64,000 nt of DNA from Synergistaceae bacterium. Its GTDB lineage: Bacteria; Synergistota; Synergistia; Synergistales; Aminobacteriaceae. Below the pieces are notes generated by a model, which did no database searches, was not told the origin of the DNA, and saw only the letters and a program-made list of their open reading frames with translations. The position numbers and the translations under genes are program-made. Positions 58,720-64,000 of this stretch are shown here, piece by piece. The number at the start of each line of letters is the position of its first letter. Within the stretch, counting starts at the first letter, position 1. The stretch covers positions 62,001 through 126,000 of the forward strand of contig JAHDLC010000007.1 in the NCBI GenBank assembly GCA_018436595.1, in the 5' to 3' direction.

Positions 58720-60375
58720 ATGATTTCACTTTCACGCGGAGATTTGTACAGGACGCTCCTTGATTTGGCGGCCATTCCCAGCGTTTCCTTCTCCGGGGGG
58801 GAAAACGGGGCAGCTGATTACATTTATTCGCGCCTGGCCGAGCTTGACTATTTCCAGCGCAACCCCTCCTTTCTGAGAAAGCTGCCCGCGGAAGGGGATC
58901 CCCTCGGCAGATGTGCCGTGGCCGCCCTGGTGAAAACGTCACCGGAAATGAAACGAACGGTCATTCTGACGGGACATTTCGACGTGGTGGATGCCGAGGC
59001 TTACGGGCCGCTGAAGCATCTCGCCTTTTCCCCCGAAGAGCTCACCAGGCTGGTAGGGGAGCTGGAGATCCCGGACGAGGCCCGGGCCGACCTGGCAACG
59101 GGAGAATATCTGTTCGGCAGGGGCGTTTCCGACATGAAGTCCGGGATTGCCGTAGAGATGGGGCTCCTGGCGGAAATATCAAGAACGGGGGACTTCCCCG
59201 CCAACGTCCTCTTCCTGGCGGTTCCGGACGAGGAGAACACCTCGGCGGGGATGAGGGGGGCGATTCCCTGGCTCGTGAAGCTGAGGGAAGAGTGGGGGAT
59301 CGAATACTCCGCCGCCCTCAACGGAGAGCCTTCCGTAGGAGGACGGGAACGGCCTGCCGGAACGGTGTATGTCGGCACTATCGGCAAGATTATGCCCTTC
59401 TTTCTCTGCGTGGGGAAGGAGGCCCACGTGGGCGACTATTTCGAGGGTGTCAGCGCTTCTCTCCTGACGGCTTGCCTTGCCCTCGTCCTCGAAGGAGCCG
59501 CCTCCACGTCGGAGGAGCGGGAAGGAAAAAGCTTTCCGCCCATGGCCTGCCTCCGGTTCAGGGACCTGGTGAAGAACTACTCCGTCACCCTTCCCGAGCG
59601 TGCGGTGGCGTATTACAACCTGCTCACCGTGGAAAAAACACCCGCCGGGGTTCTCGGGGAGATGAAGTCGGCGGCAGGGGAGGCCCTGAAAAATGCTCTT
59701 GGCAGGATCAGCGAGCAGAGGGGTCTGATAGGGAGCAGGGGAGGATCTTCTCCGGCAGCGCTGCGTTTTAGCCCCCGGGTCATGGACTATGCCGAACTCC
59801 AGGCCAGGGCCAGGAACAGGAATCCCGATCTCGAGGAACTCACGGAGAGGTTCCTCCGCTCCCTTCCGCCTTCCCTCGACGAGCGGGAGCGGTGCGTGGA
59901 AACAGCCTCCTATCTGCTTGACCTGGCGGGAGAGAAAGGCCCGCTGATCGTGACGGGGTTTCTTCCTCCTTATTATCCACCGAGGCTGAACAGCGGGAAA
60001 ACCGGCGGAGAACACGCCGTTCTCCGGGCCGCTGCCCGCCTCCGGGAGGACGGGAAAGCCTTCGGCATGGACATTACCGTCGGGGACGTCTTTCATGGCA
60101 TCATGGACCTGAGCTACTTCGGCTTCCAGGGAGCTCCCGGCGATCTTGACGCCCTGAGGGACAATATGCCCCTCTGGGGAAAAGAATACCGGTTTCCCCT
60201 GGATGATCTGAAAAAAATCGATATTCCCGTGGCGAATTTCGGTCCCGTGGGCAAAGACGACCACAAGAACGGAGAAAGGATCCATCTCCCCTATTTCCTG
60301 GACATTTTTCCGGGGCTGTTCCGGAACTTCGCCCGCTACCTGGCCGAAGAAGCGGGAAAGGCCGCAGCGGATTGA
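58720..60375 (+). CDS. RocB-like M20 family peptidase
   Basis: This 551-aa protein belongs to the M20 peptidases closest to RocB of arginine utilisation clusters. Metal-site motifs are TGHFDVVDAE, FGRGVSDMKSGIAVEMG and VPDEENTSAGMRGAIPW. The segment LNGEPSVG and a long insert (about 250-400) are typical of RocB-type proteins. It begins three bases after the MscK-like stop and lies ahead of a branched-chain amino acid uptake operon, suggesting a role in peptide or amino acid use. True RocB function is itself unknown. Confidence 0.85.
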   Translation: MISLSRGDLYRTLLDLAAIPSVSFSGGENGAADYIYSRLAELDYFQRNPSFLRKLPAEGDPLGRCAVAALVKTSPEMKRTVILTGHFDVVDAEAYGPLKHLAFSPEELTRLVGELEIPDEARADLATGEYLFGRGVSDMKSGIAVEMGLLAEISRTGDFPANVLFLAVPDEENTSAGMRGAIPWLVKLREEWGIEYSAALNGEPSVGGRERPAGTVYVGTIGKIMPFFLCVGKEAHVGDYFEGVSASLLTACLALVLEGAASTSEEREGKSFPPMACLRFRDLVKNYSVTLPERAVAYYNLLTVEKTPAGVLGEMKSAAGEALKNALGRISEQRGLIGSRGGSSPAALRFSPRVMDYAELQARARNRNPDLEELTERFLRSLPPSLDERERCVETASYLLDLAGEKGPLIVTGFLPPYYPPRLNSGKTGGEHAVLRAAARLREDGKAFGMDITVGDVFHGIMDLSYFGFQGAPGDLDALRDNMPLWGKEYRFPLDDLKKIDIPVANFGPVGKDDHKNGERIHLPYFLDIFPGLFRNFARYLAEEAGKAAAD

Positions 60376-60382
60376 CAGCGGA

Positions 60383-60409
60383 GGGCACCGGCTGTTCCGG
60401 TGCCCTTTT
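60383..60409 (+). terminator. Terminator after the RocB-like gene
   Basis: GGGCACCGG (60383-60391) and CCGGTGCCC (60397-60405) form a perfect stem with a five-base loop followed by TTTT. Confidence 0.85.
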
Positions 60410-60456
60410 CACCGGCGGAAACGGAAAGGAGAAAGCGGGCGGAAAAAGGAAACAGT

Positions 60457-60485
60457 TTGTGGCCGGAACATGGTCGTAGTAAAAT
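60457..60485 (+). promoter_or_regulatory. Candidate promoter of the liv operon
   Basis: TTGTGG (60457-60462), a 17-base spacer and TAAAAT (60480-60485) lie 43 bases before the GTG start of the binding-protein gene. Confidence 0.55.
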
Positions 60486-60527
60486 AAGAACCGTTCAGGC
60501 AGCGAAAAACTCAGGAGGTGGTGGATT

Positions 60528-61901
60528 GTGAAACGGAATATGTTGATAGGTTTGGCTGTTCTCGTTGTGATTGCCGGGTATTTCATGATGCAGCAGAAAC
60601 CGGCGCCCGAAGCGCCGAAGGAAACTCCGAAGCAGGAGGCTCCCGCACCGAAACCCGCCGAGGCGCCCAAGGCGGAGGAAAAGCCCGCAGAAGCCCCGAA
60701 GCCGGCAGAGGCACCCAAGGCCGAGGAAAAGCCTGCTGACGCTCCGAAACCCGCCGAAGCTCCGAAACCGGAAGAAAAGCCTGCCGAACCGGCGAAGACT
60801 GAAGAACCCAAAGCGGATGCCGCTCCAGTAAAGGTCGGCTACCTTGCCGCTCTCACCGGCGACTGGGCCGCCTACGGCCAGACGGAAGAGAAGACTGCCC
60901 GCCTCGCGGTTGAGCAGATCAACGCCAAGGGCGGCGTGCTCGGCCGTCCCATTGAGCTTGTGGTCTATGATTTCCGCACCCGGGCCGAGGATGCCGTGAA
61001 CGCGGTGCGCCGGATGATCGAAGAGGACAAGGTCGTCGCCATCATCGGGGCCAACGGAAGCGGGATCAACATCGCCACGGCTCCCGTAGTGAACCGTCTC
61101 GGTGTATCCCAGGTCGGAACCGTGTCCACCAACCCCCTCGTGACTGTGGACGAGAAGGGAGCGGTCCGTCCGTACTCCTTCCGGATCTGCTTCACCGACC
61201 CGTACCAGGGCAAGCTCATCGCCTTCTTCGCCGCGAAAGAGCTGAAGAAGATGAATGCGGCGATCCTGTACGACGTGGGGAACGACTACTCCCAGGGACT
61301 TCGTGAGTTCTTCATGAAGAGCTACGGCGAATACGGCGGCAAGGTCGTGGCCGATCTCGGGTTCCGGGGCGGCCAGGACGTGGACTTCCGTGCCCAGCTG
61401 ACGGAGATCCGCGACAAGGCGGCCGATGTTCTCGTGCTTCCGAACATGGGCAAGGAAATGGCGCTGATCATGAAGCAGGCCCGGGAGCTTGGTCTGAACG
61501 AGATCGTGTTCGTGGGCGGCGACGGGTACGGCGAATTCATGTGGGAGATCGCGGGAGAGGCCATGGAGGGATCCTACTGGATCAACCACGTGGCGCCGGA
61601 AGACCCTGCCATGCAGCCCTTCTTCGCCCAGTACAAGGAGCGGTGGAACGACGAATGCAAGGAGTTCGTGAACGGAGTGCTTGGATACGACTCGGTGTAC
61701 TGGGTGGCTGACGCCATAGCCCGCGCCGGATCGGACGACCCGAAGGCGATCCGTGACGCCCTGGAGGCGACGAAGGACCTGAAGCTCCACCACGCGACGA
61801 TCACCATGGACCCGGCCACCCACAACCCCGTGGACAAGGACGGAGTTGTGCTCATCGCCAAGGGAGGCAAGGGGCAGTTCTTCACGAAGATCAAGCCGTA
61901 G
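60528..61901 (+). CDS. Liv-type ABC substrate-binding protein with Pro/Ala/Lys/Glu linker
   Basis: This 457-aa protein is a type I periplasmic binding protein of the LivJ/LivK family. The N-terminus has a hydrophobic helix (MLIGLAVLVVIAGYFMM) with no clear signal-peptidase or lipobox Cys site, so it may remain as a membrane anchor. Residues about 25-99 form a low-complexity linker built from repeats of APKPAEAPK and AEEKPA units. The binding domain begins near VKVGYLAALTGDWAAYGQ and includes INAKGGVLGRPIELVVYD, the Ser/Thr-type ligand loop IGANGSGINIATAPV and YDSVYWVADAIARAGSDDP. The start is GTG after AGGAGGTGG. The family takes up leucine, isoleucine and valine, or amides and urea, so the exact ligand is open. 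Confidence 0.88.
   Translation: MKRNMLIGLAVLVVIAGYFMMQQKPAPEAPKETPKQEAPAPKPAEAPKAEEKPAEAPKPAEAPKAEEKPADAPKPAEAPKPEEKPAEPAKTEEPKADAAPVKVGYLAALTGDWAAYGQTEEKTARLAVEQINAKGGVLGRPIELVVYDFRTRAEDAVNAVRRMIEEDKVVAIIGANGSGINIATAPVVNRLGVSQVGTVSTNPLVTVDEKGAVRPYSFRICFTDPYQGKLIAFFAAKELKKMNAAILYDVGNDYSQGLREFFMKSYGEYGGKVVADLGFRGGQDVDFRAQLTEIRDKAADVLVLPNMGKEMALIMKQARELGLNEIVFVGGDGYGEFMWEIAGEAMEGSYWINHVAPEDPAMQPFFAQYKERWNDECKEFVNGVLGYDSVYWVADAIARAGSDDPKAIRDALEATKDLKLHHATITMDPATHNPVDKDGVVLIAKGGKGQFFTKIKP
60600..60825 (+). repeat. In-frame repeat encoding a Pro/Ala/Lys/Glu linker
   Basis: About 225 bases within the binding-protein gene repeat units encoding APKPAEAP and KAEEKPAEAP with small changes (AEEKPAEAPK, AEEKPADAPK, PEEKPAEPAK). 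The DNA copies are not identical, so the repeat is old or selected at the protein level. It separates the anchor helix from the binding domain. Confidence 0.85.
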
Positions 61902-61965
61902 CGCACCTGACGGCGTATTCGGAAAATACAGTATACATTAAGATCCGGGTATGATATAGTTTAGC

Positions 61966-61997
61966 TGATGAGGGCGGACCTCCGTTCGCCCTCATCA
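61966..61997 (+). other. Intercistronic hairpin between the binding-protein gene and livH
   Basis: TGATGAGGGCG (61966-61976) and CGCCCTCATCA (61987-61997) form a perfect 11-base stem with a ten-base loop, 24 bases before the livH start. No T-run follows, so it looks more like an mRNA-stabilising element than a terminator. Confidence 0.65.
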
Positions 61998-62021
61998 ATA
62001 CGTGAAAGGGGTGATCCGTCT

Positions 62022-62903
62022 TTGGCGACGCTGATCCAGCAGGTTATCAACGGCCTTTCCCTGGGGTCGGTCTATGCACTCATCGCCGTCGGCTATTCTC
62101 TCGTGTATTCCATCCTTTTATTTTCCAATTTTGCTCACGGCGGTTTTCTCGTCATTGGAGGCTACATTTGCTACGGTACGCTTCGCACCTTCGGAACGGG
62201 CATCTGGATGTCCGGGGCTCTGGCCCTCGCCGGTGCAGGACTTGCCGCTGTTCTCACCGAACGCCTCGCTTACCGTCCCATCCGTGAACGGACCAATGTT
62301 ACCCTGTATCTCCTCATCGCCTCCATGGGCATGAGCATCGTCATCGAAAACATCTTCGTCATTGTGGCGGGAGGCCGTTTCCGGGCCCTTCCCCCGGTTA
62401 TCCCGACGGCTCCCGTGAACCTCATGGGGTTAGCCACCACCAGTGCCTTTGACCTTCTCTCCCTTGTTTCGGCAGTGGTTTTCCTCGGAGCTCTGCAGCT
62501 CTTCCTTTCAAAAACCAGGTGGGGACTGGCCATCCGGGCCGCCGCCTATGATCTCCGAACTGCCGGCCTCATGGGAGTGAACGTGAACCTGCTGATCTCC
62601 ATCGTCTTTTTCGTCGCCGGAGCCCTGGCGGCTGTCGGCGGCATCTTTCTTTCCGTGCGGTATACCCTCTATCCCCAGCTCGGCGCCATCACCATCAAGG
62701 CCTTCGTCGCCGCGGTGATCGGGGGCCTCGGATCCCTGCCCGGGGCCGTTGTGGGCAGCCTTATCCTCGGCCTTGCCGAGATGCTTACCGCCGGTTTCAT
62801 CTCGAGCCAGATGAGGGACCTGGTCGTTTTCTCCATGCTGGTGATCACCCTGCTCGTCAAGCCCACCGGGCTTTTCGGGAAGAGCGTCAGCGAGAAAGTG
62901 TAG
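62022..62903 (+). CDS. livH: Branched-chain amino acid ABC permease (LivH)
   Basis: This 293-aa inner-membrane permease has about eight helices. Landmarks are INGLSLGSVYALIAVGYSLVYSILLFSNFAHGGF at the start, LAYRPIRERTNVTLYLLIASMGMSI, and the coupling-type segment ALAAVGGIFLSVRYTLYPQLGAITIKAFVAAVIGGLGSLPGAVVGSLILG. The start is TTG 62022, with AAAGGGG about eight bases upstream. livM follows without a gap. It works with LivM and the LivF/LivG ATPases. Confidence 0.94.
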   Translation: MATLIQQVINGLSLGSVYALIAVGYSLVYSILLFSNFAHGGFLVIGGYICYGTLRTFGTGIWMSGALALAGAGLAAVLTERLAYRPIRERTNVTLYLLIASMGMSIVIENIFVIVAGGRFRALPPVIPTAPVNLMGLATTSAFDLLSLVSAVVFLGALQLFLSKTRWGLAIRAAAYDLRTAGLMGVNVNLLISIVFFVAGALAAVGGIFLSVRYTLYPQLGAITIKAFVAAVIGGLGSLPGAVVGSLILGLAEMLTAGFISSQMRDLVVFSMLVITLLVKPTGLFGKSVSEKV

Positions 62904-63767
62904 GTGGCGCCCACCATGTCCGGATATACTGAAGGAATTCTCATCCTCCTCTGCATCAACGCCATCGCCGCCATGGGCGTATCGCTTCTCACCGGCTTCA
63001 CGGGGATTTTTTCCCTCGGCCACGCTGCCTATATGGCTCTCGGCGCCTACACAACCGCCATCCTGACGGTTCAGCACGGCGTCCACTGGCTTCCGGCCAT
63101 ACTCCTCGGAGGGGTCGTCGCCGTCGCGGTCGCCTACTTTATCGGCGTTCCAACCCTGAAGCTCATGGGCGACTATTACGCCATCGCCTCCATCGGTCTC
63201 GGTGAAGCCATCCGTCTCATCCTGGAGAACTGGCAGTCCGTGACCCGGGGCGCCCGGGGATATCCCGGGATCGACCCCTACACCACCCTGCCGGTGGCCC
63301 TGGCCTTTTTCGTGGTACTGGCGGTCTTCATGTTCAATATTATCAACAGCCGCTTCGGCAGGGCATGCAAAGCCTGCCGGGACGACTACATCGCCTCGTC
63401 GCTGCTGGGGTTCCACACGGCACGGATACGGGTGCTCAGCCTCATGATCTCCGCATTCTACTGCGGAGTGTCCGGGGCGCTCCTCGGAGGATTCCTCTCC
63501 TTCATCCAGCCGGTCATGTTCGATATGCTCAAGTCCACCGAGCTCACCGCCGTGGTCGTCTTCGGGGGTCTGGGCTCCATGAGTGGCTCGCTCCTGGGAA
63601 CCGCGGTGATCACCCTGGTGACGGAACTCTTCCGTCCCATTTCCCAGTACCGCATGCTGATTTACGGAGCGGTCCTTGTCGTTATCATGGTCCTTCGCCC
63701 CGAGGGAATCATGGGCAACCGTGAATTCGTCTCGTGGGTGAAGGCGCCCTTCAGGAGGCGTGCCTGA
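62904..63767 (+). CDS. livM: Branched-chain amino acid ABC permease (LivM)
   Basis: This 287-aa permease pairs with LivH. Landmarks are LLTGFTGIFSLGHAAYMALGAYTTAIL, GDYYAIASIGLGEAIRLILENW, RGARGYPGIDPYT, FGRACKACRDDYIASSLLGFHTARIRVLSLMISAFYCGVSGALLG and GGLGSMSGSLLG. The GTG start directly follows the livH stop; ATG 62916 is an alternative. The stop shares one base with the livG start (TGATG), so the genes are coupled. Confidence 0.94.
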   Translation: MAPTMSGYTEGILILLCINAIAAMGVSLLTGFTGIFSLGHAAYMALGAYTTAILTVQHGVHWLPAILLGGVVAVAVAYFIGVPTLKLMGDYYAIASIGLGEAIRLILENWQSVTRGARGYPGIDPYTTLPVALAFFVVLAVFMFNIINSRFGRACKACRDDYIASSLLGFHTARIRVLSLMISAFYCGVSGALLGGFLSFIQPVMFDMLKSTELTAVVVFGGLGSMSGSLLGTAVITLVTELFRPISQYRMLIYGAVLVVIMVLRPEGIMGNREFVSWVKAPFRRRA

Positions 63768-64000
63768 TGAGCGCATTCTTCGAACTTTCCGGCGTAACGA
63801 AGAATTTCGGCGGCGTGCAGGCCGTGAGCAACATGACCTTCTCCCTGGAGAAGGGAGAGCTGGCAGGCCTCATGGGACCGAACGGAGCGGGAAAGACCAC
63901 GGTGTTCAACCTGGTCACGGGAGTGTACGACCCCGATGAGGGAAGCATCCTTTTCAAGGGGGATAATCTTGTCCCGCTGAAAACCTACCAGGTTACGGCG
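63767..64000 (+). CDS. livG: Branched-chain amino acid ABC ATPase (LivG), 3' partial
   Basis: Only the first 78 codons lie in the window. The translation starts MSAFFELSGVTKNFGGVQAV and holds the Walker A motif GPNGAGKTT with the following FNLVTGVYDPDEGSILFKG, the LivG pattern. ATG 63767 overlaps the livM stop by one base. The gene runs off the window edge; livF is expected next. Confidence 0.92.
   Translation, partial: MSAFFELSGVTKNFGGVQAVSNMTFSLEKGELAGLMGPNGAGKTTVFNLVTGVYDPDEGSILFKGDNLVPLKTYQVTA

Noticed and set aside
60600-60825. A CRISPR or DNA satellite array
   Set aside because: The repeats are in frame, unequal, without spacers, and encode a coherent Pro/Ala/Lys/Glu linker.
62508-63776. 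A 422-codon open frame on the minus strand opposite livH/livM
   Set aside because: Its translation is rich in His, Asp, Gly and Glu without domains, typical of the antisense of GC-rich membrane-protein genes; livH and livM have clear family motifs on the other strand.

Overview
The window is a dense, gene-rich stretch of a high-GC chromosome from a Gram-negative-type (diderm) anaerobe. The mix suggests an amino-acid-fermenting member of the Synergistota. It has two TRAP transporter operons, a branched-chain amino acid ABC operon, M20 amidohydrolases, a RocB-like peptidase and an L-cysteine desulfidase. It also has a B12-dependent ribonucleotide reductase, a SAM-I riboswitch on metK and an outer-membrane lipid A (arn) operon. 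The phylum is my inference from gene content; no rRNA or other marker is present. I saw no tRNA, rRNA, CRISPR array, IS element or prophage.

Layout. 1-9400: the end of a PpiC foldase gene, a c-di-GMP cyclase on the minus strand, then a plus-strand run (UPF0316 membrane protein, PAS protein with a degenerate GGDEF, deoxynucleoside kinase, YvyF-like zinc protein, FAD oxidoreductase, secreted protein, truD) meeting a DUF2993 lipoprotein-type gene. 9401-16933: a minus-strand operon arnT-arnC-arnA(formyltransferase)-arnA(decarboxylase)-arnD-ugd with a divergent SMR-type transporter. It is a nearly complete 4-amino-4-deoxy-L-arabinose pathway for lipid A, with ArnA split in two and no arnB in view. 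17024-23323: an amidohydrolase, secreted and peptidoglycan-lytic proteins, a lone pseudopilin and a UPF0182 membrane protein.

23492-29083: a catabolic island with a GntR/FCR regulator, TRAP dctPQM, an isocitrate lyase/PEP mutase-family lyase and an HpcH/HpaI aldolase, probably for import and cleavage of a small hydroxy- or oxo-acid. 29141-33873: a leucine operon (leuA-leuC-leuD-leuB) behind a good promoter, a leucine-rich leader peptide and an intrinsic terminator, i.e. a transcription attenuator. 34036-39229: YhdT/PanF pantothenate symporter, a baeRF protein, a COG1600-type iron-sulfur protein and a PhzF-family enzyme.

39340-43574: a second TRAP operon and a MalY/PatB aminotransferase. 43641-48666: nrdJ behind tandem NrdR-like boxes, flaG, and metK behind a SAM-I riboswitch. 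48730-54927: an RsbW-type kinase, a PAS-SpoIIE phosphatase, a hybrid histidine kinase with an altered ATP-binding box, a PQQ-type beta-propeller, an HD hydrolase and an L-cysteine desulfidase. 55196-64000: a nitronate monooxygenase-type enzyme, an MscK-like channel, a RocB-like peptidase and the start of a liv operon whose binding protein looks membrane-tethered through a Pro-Ala-Lys-Glu repeat.

The strongest second-look items are the leucine attenuator, the degenerate GGDEF that keeps its inhibitory site, the split arn pathway, the apparent AUA start of the GntR gene, the RsbW/SpoIIE/degenerate-kinase cluster, and hairpins placed after the binding-protein gene in all three transporter operons.
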